Origin: Polyangium sp. 15x6
Lineage (GTDB): Bacteria > Myxococcota_A > Polyangia > Polyangiales > Polyangiaceae
Assembly (NCBI RefSeq): GCF_029960785.1
Contig: NZ_JASBQE010000011.1
Span: forward strand, 124,001 to 188,000
Length of the DNA stretch: 64,000 nucleotides
Direction: 5' to 3'
The notes under the pieces are model-generated. The model was not told the origin of the DNA. It searched no databases and was given only the letters and a program-made list of their open reading frames with translations. Position numbers and translations under genes: made by a program. Shown here in pieces: positions 50,856-58,990 of this stretch; within the stretch, counting starts at the first letter, position 1; each line of letters starts with the position of its first letter.

Positions 50856-51383
50856 ATGCTCGCCCCCGTGAGCCCCCTCCTCGTGCGCCCCGAGCTCCCC
50901 GCCGACATCGCCGCCGTGCGCCACGTGAACGAATGCGCCTTCGGCCGCCCCGAGGAGGCGTCGCTCGTCGATGCGCTCCGCCAATCCGAGGCCATCACGC
51001 TTTCGCTCGTCGCGGAGCAAGACGGGCGCGTCGTCGGCCACATCCTGTTTTCGCCCGTGGTAATCGACCGAGATGACGGCCGCGATGTCGCGCAAGGGCT
51101 CGCTCCGATGGCCGTGTTGCCCGAATTGCACCGGAAAGGCATCGGCAGCGTGCTCGTTCACGAGGGGCTCGAACGGCTGCGGGGAGCCGGGCACGGCGCG
51201 GTCGTCGTGCTCGGTCATCTCGCGTATTATCCGCGCTTCGGATTCGAGCCCGCCGCGCGATTCGGGTTGCACTGGGAGGTGCCTGGGCACGACGAGGCCT
51301 TCATGGCGCTCGAGCTACGCCCGGGTTTTCTCGGCATGCGGCCCGGCGTGGTCCGCTACCGGCCCGAGTTCGGCGCCGTTTGA
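50856..51383 (+). CDS. GNAT-family N-acetyltransferase
   Basis: The 175-residue protein is a single GNAT domain. Motif A, the acetyl-CoA pyrophosphate loop, is LPELHRKGIGSVLVHEGL, and the C-terminal LGHLAYYPRFGFEPA is typical of the YhbS-like subgroup. The start at ATG 50856 is preferred over a TTG at 50832 that gives eight more residues without a ribosome site. The substrate is not predictable. It follows the epimerase-like gene on the same strand. Downstream lies the 830-bp repeat region. Confidence 0.87.
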   Translation: MLAPVSPLLVRPELPADIAAVRHVNECAFGRPEEASLVDALRQSEAITLSLVAEQDGRVVGHILFSPVVIDRDDGRDVAQGLAPMAVLPELHRKGIGSVLVHEGLERLRGAGHGAVVVLGHLAYYPRFGFEPAARFGLHWEVPGHDEAFMALELRPGFLGMRPGVVRYRPEFGAV

Positions 51384-51495
51384 GGATCGATTCGTAGGGG
51401 CTCGCGCGGGGGCCGTTTCGCTGGGGCGTTGCCCCAGACCCCACCAGGGGCTATCCGCCCCTGGACCCGGACCAGCCAGGGGCTGGACCCGGGGT

Positions 51496-51524
51496 CGATG
51501 AACTGCGCGATGCGCAGTTCATCG
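51496..51524. repeat. perfect palindrome, 13-bp stem and 3-base loop
   Basis: CGATGAACTGCGC, loop GAT, GCGCAGTTCATCG. The same 13+3+13 design recurs at 52086-52114 with a different stem, so this is likely a REP-type element rather than a chance terminator; there is no T-run. Confidence 0.8.
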
Positions 51525-51603
51525 AACAGCCGAGGAACCCCTGCCCATCGAGACAGCCGCGCTGCCCTTTCGGCTGGCAACGCGGTCCCACCGGCCCGGT
51601 GGA

Positions 51604-51904
51604 GGGTGAGGACGCCCAGGGAGGCGCACGTGCTCGTGCCCGGAGAGGATGAGTACGCCCAGGGAGGCGCACGTGCTCGTGCCCGGAGAGGATGAGGACG
51701 CCCGGGGAGGCGCACGTGCTCGTGCCCGGAGAGGATGAGGACGCCCAGGGAGGCGCACGTGCTCGTGCCCGGAGAGGATGAGGACGACCGGGGAGGCGCA
51801 CGTGCTCGTGCCCGGAGAGGATGAGGACGACCGGGGAGGCGCACGTGCTCGTGCCCGGAGAGGGTGAGGACGCCCGGGGAGGCGCACGTGCTCGTGCGCG
51901 ATGA
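51604..51904. repeat. tandem array of a 43-bp unit, seven copies
   Basis: Copies begin at 51604, 51647, 51690, 51733, 51776, 51819 and 51862, each exactly 43 bp on. The consensus opens GGATGAGGACGCCCAGG and ends in CGTGCCCGGAGA, and each copy carries the palindrome GCACGTGC. Copies differ at a few positions only; decayed copies continue to about 51965. There are no spacers. Confidence 0.9.
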
Positions 51905-52085
51905 GCGAGAGCACGCCCAGGGGGGCGCACGTCCTCGTGGACGAAGCAGGATGAGGACGCGCGAGGGGAAGGGCTACGACGACGTCGTTTACAGAGACGT
52001 GGACGCGGTGGAGGTCTGCTCGAGGCTGAGGCAGCGCTGCCGCCTCGACTGGCAACGCCGCTCCGGGTCTTGCCTTGGCCCCGTC

Positions 52086-52114
52086 CGAGAAACCGCGCAT
52101 CGCGCGGTTTCTCG
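52086..52114. repeat. perfect palindrome, 13-bp stem and 3-base loop (second)
   Basis: CGAGAAACCGCGC, loop ATC, GCGCGGTTTCTCG. It shares with the first palindrome the CGA start and the central GCGC-NNN-GCGC, and lies on the other side of the 43-bp array. Confidence 0.8.
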
Positions 52115-52213
52115 GCCTTCGGTCCAGGCCGTGCCTGGTCCGGGGTGCAGGGGGCGGACAGCCCCCTGCTGGGGTGCGGGGCGACGCCCCGCGCTCCCCC
52201 GCCCTCGCGAGGG

Positions 52214-52630
52214 TCAGGCTTTGGTGTGCTCGCCGCCGCCGATCATCCAGGGGACGCCGAAGCGGTCCGTCACCATGCCGAACGCCTCGCTCCAGAATGT
52301 CTTCTCGAGCGGCATCATCACCTTGCCGCCGTCGGCCAGGGCGTCGAAGACCCGCTGCGCCTCGGCCTTCGTCGGGAAGCCCAGCGAAACGGAAAAACCT
52401 TTGAAGCCCTCGTGGGGATACTTCGGCACGGTGTCGGACGCGAGCAGCCGGCGCGCGCCGACGGTGAGGCTCGCGTGCATGATGCGCCCGGCGCCGCCCT
52501 CGGGACATGGGGCCGGCCCCTCGTCGAACTTCATCATGAACTCGATCTTGCCGCCGAACGTGCGCTCGTAGAAGCGCATCGCCTCGGCGCAGTTGCCATC
52601 GAAAAAGAGGTAGGTGTCGAGCTCGTTCAT
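52214..52630 (-). CDS. VOC-family (PhnB/glyoxalase-like) protein
   Basis: The 138-residue protein is a PhnB-type VOC domain made of two beta-alpha-beta-beta-beta modules: YLFFDGNCAEAMRFYERTFG opens the first, and VSLGFPTKAEAQRVFDALAD the second, ending in DRFGVPWMIGG. ATG 52630 has GGAGG five bases upstream on the minus strand. These proteins bind small molecules or a metal, but the metal ligands of true glyoxalases are not evident, so the activity is open. It is divergent from the methyltransferase gene; the starts are 76 bp apart. Confidence 0.87.
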   Translation of the reverse strand: MNELDTYLFFDGNCAEAMRFYERTFGGKIEFMMKFDEGPAPCPEGGAGRIMHASLTVGARRLLASDTVPKYPHEGFKGFSVSLGFPTKAEAQRVFDALADGGKVMMPLEKTFWSEAFGMVTDRFGVPWMIGGGEHTKA

Positions 52631-52706
52631 CGGTGCCTCCATGAGGGTTCTGGGGCATGGACTGCCGCGGCGGCGAAGACTCATCGGTCGCCTGCACTTT
52701 TTTTCG

Positions 52707-53585
52707 ATGGCCGTTCGGACGGGGCGCGGGCGGGCGCTCGGGGCCTTGATGCGCCGCGCGGGCACCCCCATCATCGCGCGCATGCGCCGCATGCAACTCG
52801 TCGAGCTCGAGGATCTCCCCTGGATGCCCGCTGCCATCCGCGACGGCGGCACGGATCTGCTCGATTTGGCCTTCGATCGCGTGGGGTTTTACCGCGGCGT
52901 CGTGCCGAAGCTCGAGGCCCTGCTCGATCGCACCGGCAGCACGCAGGTGATCGACGTCTGCTCGGGCGGCGGCGGCGGCGCGCTCTACGCGATCCGCGCG
53001 CTGCGTGACGCGGGGCGCGAGGACGTGCGGTTCGTCCTGACGGACCGGTACCCGAACGATGCCGGCCGCGCGCGTGTCGCCGAGAGAAACGACCCCAGGC
53101 TCGTCTACCGCGAAGAGCCTGTCGACGCCCTCGCGGTCCCGCCCGAGCTCGACGGCGTGCGCACCATGTGGGGCGCGCTGCACCACTTCCCGCCCGAGGC
53201 CGTCACGGCGCTCGTCGCCTCGATCGTGCGTGATGGAAAGCCGCTCGGGTTCTTCGACGTCGCGGCCTCGAAGACGATCCGAGGGCTGCCGACCGTGCTC
53301 GCGCCGGTCGCGATGGGGGTCAACATGGCCACTCTGTTCGTTGGCTCGTTCGTCCTCGTCCCCTTCGTGCGCCCGCTGCGGGCGTCGCGCTGGGCGCTCA
53401 CGTACCTCGTCCCGCTGATTCCGGCGCTCGTGGCGTGGGACGGCACGGTGTCCGCGGTTCGCGCCTACACGCCCGACGAGCTGCTCGTGATCGCGCGCTC
53501 CGTGCCCGGCGGCGACGCCTACACGTGGGACGCAGGCGTCGCAGGGTCGGCGCTTTACTTCACGGGATGCCCGCGCGCGTCGTGA
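52707..53585 (+). CDS. class I SAM-dependent methyltransferase-like protein
   Basis: The 292-residue protein has a Rossmann motif I variant VIDVCSGGGGGALYAIRAL (glycine run in place of GxGxG), an acidic residue in FVLTDRYPND, and TMWGALHHFPPEAV as post-motif, all compatible with SAM binding. A hydrophobic stretch near 210-245 (MATLFVGSFVLVPFV, LTYLVPLIPALVAW) may lie in or on the membrane, so a lipid-linked substrate is possible. ATG 52707 is one of several candidate starts; 52749 and 52785 are alternatives since no ribosome site stands out. It converges on the lipoprotein gene pair. Confidence 0.75.
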   Translation: MAVRTGRGRALGALMRRAGTPIIARMRRMQLVELEDLPWMPAAIRDGGTDLLDLAFDRVGFYRGVVPKLEALLDRTGSTQVIDVCSGGGGGALYAIRALRDAGREDVRFVLTDRYPNDAGRARVAERNDPRLVYREEPVDALAVPPELDGVRTMWGALHHFPPEAVTALVASIVRDGKPLGFFDVAASKTIRGLPTVLAPVAMGVNMATLFVGSFVLVPFVRPLRASRWALTYLVPLIPALVAWDGTVSAVRAYTPDELLVIARSVPGGDAYTWDAGVAGSALYFTGCPRAS

Positions 53586-53609
53586 GGCGCGGGCGACCCC
53601 GAGCGCTCC

Positions 53610-55052
53610 TCATTTCGATTTCGCGGCCTTGATCTCGATGACCCGGGGGCTTCGCGGGGCGTAACAGATGAGCTCGGGGTGCTCGTCCTTCATGTTCGCC
53701 TTGACGTGGGCGATGACGGCCTCGGCTTGCTCCTTGCTCTTCACCGTCACGCCGAGACGCCGGCCGTCCTCGTAATACTCGACGAGCCCGAGATCGGCGA
53801 CGGCCGGGAACGTGGAGAGCGCCTTCGCGGTCGTGGGATAGGCGTACTTCGCGTCGTTTTTCCAGGACACCTCGTACAGGTACACGAACGGCGTCTTGCA
53901 ATCGTCCGCGGCTTCGGCGCTCTCGGTCTCGCGCAGCCGGGACACGCCGCTGTACGAGACCCAGATCGTCTCCTTTTCATCCATCGCGATCGTGGAAAAA
54001 CGCATGGGCTGGGGGAAATTCGCGATCGTCGTCCATTTGCCCTCGTCGTAGCGGACGATCGACCGGCCCGCGATGCCATGGAGCTTGCCGCTCGGCGAGA
54101 CGAAGAGGTCCCGGATGGGTTTGTCGAGACCCGGCAAGGCCTCGAATTTCCCGCCGTTGTAATGGAGCACCGGCGTGGATTCGACCCAGAGGTCGTCCCC
54201 CTTGCCCCGGAGGATCTTGGGGAAGTAGCCGAGATCCTTCACCATGCTGCCGAGCTCGACGATGCGTGACTTGCCCGGCTCATCCCAGACCTCCGCGGCC
54301 GGGGTCTTCTCCCGCTCGCAGAGGTTTCCGAGCGTCACGAGCGTACCGGCCTCGGTCCCGGCGATGGCGCGGGGCGGGAGCGCGAGCGCCGCGTCGTTGC
54401 CCCAGGCCTTTCGCACTTCGTCTTCCTTGCAACCGCCCTTCTCGGCGTCGAGCGGTTTGAGCACCCACGTCGGCCCTCGGACGGTCTCGATCCGGTGGCC
54501 CCCTTCCCCGTCGTACCCCGCCACGAGCGTCGTCTTGCCGAGCCGCGTCGTGCCATTGATCCACCCGAGCCCGCCCCCCGGGCCGAACCTGCGCTCCACG
54601 CCCTTTCCGGTGAGCGGAAAGAGCGTGGGCATCAGCGCGCGGCCATTGTTCGTCGTGTACAGGACGTCGACGCCGTCCGGCCAGTAGCCGTGCACGGAAG
54701 AGATACGATTGCCGCCGAGGGATTCGTTGCCGTCCGGGATGCTCCCGATCCATTCGACGCGCTCTTCGACGATGCGGCCGACGCGCAGGCCCTCGGTGAC
54801 GAGGAGCGCGCCCTCGACGGCGAAGAGGTCCACGGAGAGCATCCTCGTGGCCTCGAACGGCTCGGGGACGAGCGTGGGAATCGTCTTCTTCGGCGGCTCG
54901 CGCTCGGTAGACACGGCGCTCGCGCTCGGGGCGATGGGCGCGGCGCTCGGCGTGCTCGTCGCCTCTTTTTCGGGCGTCGGGGTCGACTTGCTACACGAGA
55001 GCGCGAGCGCGGAGAGGGCGGCGAGCGAGATGATTCGAGGTCGAAAGATCAT
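53610..55052 (-). CDS. large lipoprotein, propeller-like
   Basis: The 480-residue protein has a lipoprotein signal (IISLAALSALALSC, lipobox LALSC with the cysteine at about residue 20) followed by a low-complexity Pro/Ser/Thr linker to residue 60, which would hold the domain away from the membrane. The rest consists of beta-strand repeats (VTLGNLCEREKTP, LFVSPSGKLHGIAGRSIVRY, STIAMDEKETIWVSYSGVSRL), as in two-component-type or SMP-30 propellers. The start overlaps the Sel1 gene stop (ATGA), giving an operon of two lipoproteins. Function is unknown. The last 60 residues form a small alpha/beta tail. Confidence 0.78.
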   Translation of the reverse strand: MIFRPRIISLAALSALALSCSKSTPTPEKEATSTPSAAPIAPSASAVSTEREPPKKTIPTLVPEPFEATRMLSVDLFAVEGALLVTEGLRVGRIVEERVEWIGSIPDGNESLGGNRISSVHGYWPDGVDVLYTTNNGRALMPTLFPLTGKGVERRFGPGGGLGWINGTTRLGKTTLVAGYDGEGGHRIETVRGPTWVLKPLDAEKGGCKEDEVRKAWGNDAALALPPRAIAGTEAGTLVTLGNLCEREKTPAAEVWDEPGKSRIVELGSMVKDLGYFPKILRGKGDDLWVESTPVLHYNGGKFEALPGLDKPIRDLFVSPSGKLHGIAGRSIVRYDEGKWTTIANFPQPMRFSTIAMDEKETIWVSYSGVSRLRETESAEAADDCKTPFVYLYEVSWKNDAKYAYPTTAKALSTFPAVADLGLVEYYEDGRRLGVTVKSKEQAEAVIAHVKANMKDEHPELICYAPRSPRVIEIKAAKSK

Positions 55053-56992
55053 GGTTTTTCCTGGCAAAAAGCATTGATGGCCTCGACGATCGGATCCTCT
55101 TGCTTGGCCGCCTTGTCGAGGTCGGCCTGCGCGGCGTTGATGGCGGCGACGTCCTTCGCGTCCGCGGCCTTCGCCATGGCGCGCGCGGCCTTCGCGACGG
55201 CGCCGGTCATGCTGCGATAATCCGCGTTGAACTGGACGAGCTTGGGCACCGTGAGGCGGACGCCCGCCGCTTGCTTCTCCACGCGATCCATCACGTCGGC
55301 CATGCTGCGAAGCGCGCGCGCGCCCGTGGGATCGTTGGCAGCGTCCGGGCCCGGCGCCTTCTCGAGGTCCTCGACGCCCGTGTTGATGACCTCGATGAGC
55401 GCATTGCATTCCTCGACCTTCGTGCGGTGTCTGGCGCGAAGGGCGGCGCGATCGGCTGGCTTCGCCGCGACGAGCGAGCAGCCGAGGTCGATCTTGGCTT
55501 CACACGCCTTCTGGAGGAGCGCGGTGGACGCGGCCTCGTCGCGCGGGCCGCCGCGCCCCTCGGCGCGGAAGAGGCCGAGCTCGAGGCACGCGCTCTCTCG
55601 ATGGCCGTCGCACGCGCGGCGAAAGAGCTCGGCCGCGCGCGCGTCGTCCCGCGCCGTCCCCTTCCCCTCGGCGTACACGATGCCCGCCTGCTCGCAGCCG
55701 GTCGGTGAGCCCACCTCGCAGCTCTCCTGGAAGAGCGCGAGCGCGCGCGTCGGATCCGGCGCGGCCGTCGTTCCCTTCTGGATGAGCTTGCCGAGCACCG
55801 CGCAGGCGTCGGGCAGGCGCGCGTCGCACGCCGCGGAGACGAACGCGTAACCGCCCCGCTTGTCCATCGCGATGCCTTCGCCCTGCACCATGAAGAGCCC
55901 GAGCGCCGTGCACGCGTGCACGTCGCCGGCGGCGCACGCGCGCCGGAGGAGCGAAGCTGCTTTCTGCGCATCCTTGGGCACGCCCGCGCCCTTGTCGTAC
56001 GCCGAGGCGAGGTAAATGCAGGCCGAGGGCTCGGCGTCGCAGCCGCGCCGCGCGGCCGCGGCCCCTTCCTCGGCATCCCGCGCGCCGCCCACGCCCTCGA
56101 TGAGGAGGGTGCCGAGCGTACCGCAGCCGTGGGGGCTGCCCTCCTTGCAGCTCTGCTCGGCGAGGGCGCGGGCGCGGGGCGCGTCGAGCGGGACGCCGAC
56201 GCCGTACGTATAGGCCATGCTCAGCCAGTCGCATCCGTCGGCAAACCCCGCCGTGCAGGCGCGCTGAAAGATCGCCACGGCGCGCACATGGTCCCGCCGC
56301 ACGCCACGTCCGAGGACGAGCGCCTTTCCGAGCGAAAGACAAGCGCGCGGATCCCCGGCCGCGCAGCCCTTCTCGCTCACCTGCGCCGCCTTGACGAAGA
56401 GCTCCTCTGCGCGCTCGGAATCGGGCGTGACGGCGATGCCGAAGAGCAGCGCGATGCCGAGCACGTCGCAGCTCGCGCCGTCGCCCTCGTCGCAGGCCCG
56501 CGCGAGCAGCGGGGCCCCGCGCTGCTCGTCGATGTCGACGCCGATGCCGTGGAGGAACATCCGTCCGAGATCGCCGCAGCCCGCAGGGTCGTCGCCGTCG
56601 CAGGCGCGGCGCGCGAGGGCCACGGCTTCTCCGGGGTCGGCGTCGACCGCCCCGGGAAAACCGTACAGCACGAGGCGAGAGCGCTTCTGGCAGCCGCGCG
56701 CGCGCCCCCCGCTGCACGCCTTGCCGAATGCCTCCGACGCGGCGAGGGCCCGCGAAGGCCCGCGGTCGCGATCCTGCAGCACGAGGTCCCCGAGGCGCTC
56801 GCAGCAGGCCGCGTTCCCGCCGTCGCATGCCGCCTTGCAAGCGCCCTCGCTCGTGGCATCGCAGGCGCCCGCGGCGGTGCTCGTGGCCGCTCTGGGCGCC
56901 GGCTCCTGCGGCGCATTTCCTCCACACGCGGCAGGCGCGAGCAGAGCGAGGCCGAGGAGGAGCGAAGCAGCCGAGCGAGGCATACCCCTCAT
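55049..56992 (-). CDS. Sel1-repeat lipoprotein
   Basis: The 647-residue protein starts with a lipoprotein signal (ASLLLGLALLAPAACGG, lipobox AAC). Residues about 60-500 hold roughly twelve Sel1-type helical repeats, each with a pair of cysteines at fixed places (GDPRACLSLGKALVLGRGV, GSPHGCGTLGTLLIEGVGG, GDVHACTALGLFMVQGEGI), which suggests disulfide-stabilised repeats outside the cytoplasm. The C-terminal 130 residues form a helical coil (EECNALIEVINTGVEDLEKA). Sel1 proteins act as assembly scaffolds. It is coupled to the downstream propeller lipoprotein. Both may belong to one envelope complex. Confidence 0.88.
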   Translation of the reverse strand: MRGMPRSAASLLLGLALLAPAACGGNAPQEPAPRAATSTAAGACDATSEGACKAACDGGNAACCERLGDLVLQDRDRGPSRALAASEAFGKACSGGRARGCQKRSRLVLYGFPGAVDADPGEAVALARRACDGDDPAGCGDLGRMFLHGIGVDIDEQRGAPLLARACDEGDGASCDVLGIALLFGIAVTPDSERAEELFVKAAQVSEKGCAAGDPRACLSLGKALVLGRGVRRDHVRAVAIFQRACTAGFADGCDWLSMAYTYGVGVPLDAPRARALAEQSCKEGSPHGCGTLGTLLIEGVGGARDAEEGAAAARRGCDAEPSACIYLASAYDKGAGVPKDAQKAASLLRRACAAGDVHACTALGLFMVQGEGIAMDKRGGYAFVSAACDARLPDACAVLGKLIQKGTTAAPDPTRALALFQESCEVGSPTGCEQAGIVYAEGKGTARDDARAAELFRRACDGHRESACLELGLFRAEGRGGPRDEAASTALLQKACEAKIDLGCSLVAAKPADRAALRARHRTKVEECNALIEVINTGVEDLEKAPGPDAANDPTGARALRSMADVMDRVEKQAAGVRLTVPKLVQFNADYRSMTGAVAKAARAMAKAADAKDVAAINAAQADLDKAAKQEDPIVEAINAFCQEKP

Positions 56993-57046
56993 CGGACCGC
57001 TCGCCGTGCCCGGCTGTCAAGCGACGAACGTGAGCGTCGTGCTCGA

Positions 57047-57847
57047 TCAGCCGGATGCTTGGTCGTCGCGGACCGCCTTCGCCGGCGTCGCCTCCTCGAT
57101 CCGCTGCCGAACGAACGTCGTGTACGAAAGCCCCAGCGGCAACTCGAAATCCACGTGGATCCGGCGCCGCGTCGTGACCACGGGGCTTCCATCGCGCCCG
57201 TCGCGGCCGACGTGCTCGACGTCGTGGTAATAGAGCCCCACGCCGCGTTTTTGCCACGCCGGCAGGTCGTTGAACTGGATCCCGTTCTGGAACAAGAACT
57301 CGTTCCGAGCCGACACCGACTGCCCTTCGAGCTGCCGCGTCGCCGCGCGATCCGTGAGCCCCTGCGATCGGAGCAGCCAGTAACAATGTCCGCTGAGCGC
57401 ATTGCGGTGCGCGTCCTCGTGCCGCCAGCGGAAGTAATCGACCACGTCCTGCTCGGTGGGCAGCTGCGAGATCCGGGCGTCGAAGGCCGCGTGATCGTCG
57501 AGGAGCCGCGCGAACCTGGCGCTCGCCTCGCCGGCCAGGATCGACTCGTACTTGCGCAGCTTGCGGCCGAAGACGTCCGTGTCGCGGCGAAACAAGAGGG
57601 AAATCTCGTCGCTCTGCGTGTAGCCGAAGACCACGGGGAATCCGCAATCCATGAGGTGCTTGGTCGTCTCGACCATCATGTCGCGGACGCGGACGTCGAA
57701 GGGCGCCTCGAACGGCTTGCGCTCGCGAACGAGCTTGGTGAAGCTGCGGCCGTCGAGCCGCGCGACCATGTAGATCCCCGGAAGGACCTGGTGGTCGTGC
57801 GCGGTTTCGTAGATCCGCATCTTCGCTTCGAGATCGTCGAACTTCAT
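57047..57847 (-). CDS. Thg1-like 3'-5' nucleotidyltransferase (tRNA-His guanylyltransferase family)
   Basis: The 266-residue protein starts MKFDDLEAKMRIYE and carries the Thg1 catalytic carboxylates: D32 in ARLDGRSFTKL, and D80-E81 in YTQSDEISLLF. The signature HRNALSGHCYWLLRSQGLT (shown in part: EDAHRNALSGHCYW) is also present. Thg1-family enzymes add nucleotides in the reverse, 3'-5' direction; the bacterial members are called TLPs, and repair tRNA 5' ends rather than performing the essential eukaryotic G-1 addition. The length and active site are complete. It is divergent from the tam-like gene, 88 bp apart. The phyletic pattern in bacteria is patchy; myxobacteria are among the known holders. 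Confidence 0.92.
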   Translation of the reverse strand: MKFDDLEAKMRIYETAHDHQVLPGIYMVARLDGRSFTKLVRERKPFEAPFDVRVRDMMVETTKHLMDCGFPVVFGYTQSDEISLLFRRDTDVFGRKLRKYESILAGEASARFARLLDDHAAFDARISQLPTEQDVVDYFRWRHEDAHRNALSGHCYWLLRSQGLTDRAATRQLEGQSVSARNEFLFQNGIQFNDLPAWQKRGVGLYYHDVEHVGRDGRDGSPVVTTRRRIHVDFELPLGLSYTTFVRQRIEEATPAKAVRDDQASG

Positions 57848-57935
57848 GGCGCGGCCAGGGTAGCAGCCGCAGCGCGACGTCGCGAAGATCCTGCATGCGA
57901 TCCCGGCGAGGCCGTGTTACGTGCCCCGTGTTTCG

Positions 57936-58709
57936 ATGTGGGATCCAAAGCAATACAGCCTGTTCCGCGAAGCACGACGAAGGCCGTTCTTCGATTTGCT
58001 CGCGCAGGTGAACGCCTCGTCCCCCGCGCGTGTCGTCGACCTCGGCTGCGGCACGGGCGACCTGACGCTCGCCCTCGGCGAGCGCTGGCCCGAAGCCGAG
58101 ATCCTCGGCGTGGACAGCTCCGCGGCCATGCTCGCCGAGGCCCAGACGAGACTCGCGTCCTCGCGCGTCCGCTTCCTCCAGGCCGACCTCGCGCGTGCCG
58201 CCTTGCCCGGGCCCGCCTCCGTGCTCTTCTCGAATGCGGCCCTCCACTGGCTCGACGATCACGCCGGCCTGCTCACGCGCCTCGCCGGCTTGCTCTCGCC
58301 GGGCGGGACGCTGGCCTTCCAGATTCCCGCGAATTTCGAGGCGCCTTCGCATCGGCGCGTGGAAGAGGTCCGCGCCCTGCCCCGCTTCGCGAGCGCGCTC
58401 CGTGACGTGCGCCGAGGCCACGCCGAGCCCCTGGCTTTTTATCTGGATCACCTCGTCGGCCTCGGATTCGTGGTCGAGGCGTGGGACACGACGTACCTGC
58501 ACGTGCTGCCCGGCGAGGACGCGGTCTTGCAATGGTTGCTCGGCACCACGCTGCGCCCCCTCGTGAGCACGCTCGGGCCCGAGGAAGGCGCCGCCTTCCT
58601 CGATACGCTCCGTCCGCTCCTGCAATCGGACTACCCCGCCCGGCCCTATGGCACGCCGTTTCCGTTCACGCGAAGGTTCGTCGTGGCGACGCGCGTATCG
58701 TCTTCTTGA
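57936..58709 (+). CDS. tam: trans-aconitate 2-methyltransferase-like
   Basis: The 257-residue protein has the size and format of E. coli Tam, which methylates the carboxylate of trans-aconitate. Motif I is VVDLGCGTGDLTLAL, followed by ILGVDSSAAMLAEA, FSNAALHWLDDH and LSPGGTLAFQIP, the last two characteristic of the Tam/UbiE subgroup. The start is ATG 57936 (MWDPKQYSLF), which matches the WxPxxY start of Tam; the GTG at 57921 is also in frame. It is cytosolic and probably followed as one transcript by the small lipoprotein gene, 32 bp on. Substrate is assumed from family. Confidence 0.83.
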   Translation: MWDPKQYSLFREARRRPFFDLLAQVNASSPARVVDLGCGTGDLTLALGERWPEAEILGVDSSAAMLAEAQTRLASSRVRFLQADLARAALPGPASVLFSNAALHWLDDHAGLLTRLAGLLSPGGTLAFQIPANFEAPSHRRVEEVRALPRFASALRDVRRGHAEPLAFYLDHLVGLGFVVEAWDTTYLHVLPGEDAVLQWLLGTTLRPLVSTLGPEEGAAFLDTLRPLLQSDYPARPYGTPFPFTRRFVVATRVSSS

Positions 58710-58741
58710 CGGGGCGGCGGGGCTCGCCTCTACTCGGCAGG

Positions 58742-58990
58742 ATGAGACGCAAGAAAGCTCCGCGGCTCGCGGCCGCGTTCGTGGTCACGATTTCCGCGGG
58801 TTGCGGCGGAGCGGCGCAGGAGCCCGCCAAGCCGGACCCGAACGACGACATCTATGTGCCGAACCTCGGGAGCGTGAAGGAAGGTTTTTCGCGCAACGAA
58901 GACGGGACCTGCTCGATCACGCACGCCGCGAATCCGCCTTGGGTCGAGCAGGTGGATTGCGAGACCCAAAAGCCGATCGAAAAACCTTAG
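58742..58990 (+). CDS. small lipoprotein
   Basis: The 82-residue protein has a basic N-terminus (MRRKKAPR), a short hydrophobic core and the lipobox TISAGC, with GGAAQ after the cysteine. The mature part is short and acidic, with two further cysteines (DGTCSITH, QVDCETQ) that may form a disulfide. It lies between the methyltransferase and the membrane protein on the same strand. Family and role are unknown. Confidence 0.7.
   Translation: MRRKKAPRLAAAFVVTISAGCGGAAQEPAKPDPNDDIYVPNLGSVKEGFSRNEDGTCSITHAANPPWVEQVDCETQKPIEKP

Larger units (their letters stand above)
51384..52213. other. 830-bp intergenic repeat island
   Basis: The island between the GNAT and VOC genes holds no supported gene although several frames stay open. 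From left to right it has GC-rich hairpins (CCAGGGG-CTATCCG-CCCCTGG near 51450), a perfect palindrome (51496-51524), seven or more direct copies of a 43-bp unit (51604-51904, decayed to about 51965), a second perfect palindrome (52086-52114), and another hairpin-rich stretch (GGGGCGACGCCCC near 52180). A translated frame across the direct repeats repeats every 43 residues, showing that the openness is an effect of the repeat and not of selection for protein. Confidence 0.75.

Noticed and set aside
51604-51965. CRISPR array
   Set aside because: The 43-bp units follow each other directly with no spacers and no cas genes are near.
51519-53186. protein made of 43-residue repeats (leftward)
   Set aside because: The 43-residue period is three 43-bp DNA units read through; the frame then continues as shadow of the VOC and methyltransferase genes.
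55500-58625. 1,041-codon leftward open frame
   Set aside because: Shifted or antisense shadow of the Sel1, Thg1-like and Tam-like genes, all of which have strong motifs in other frames.
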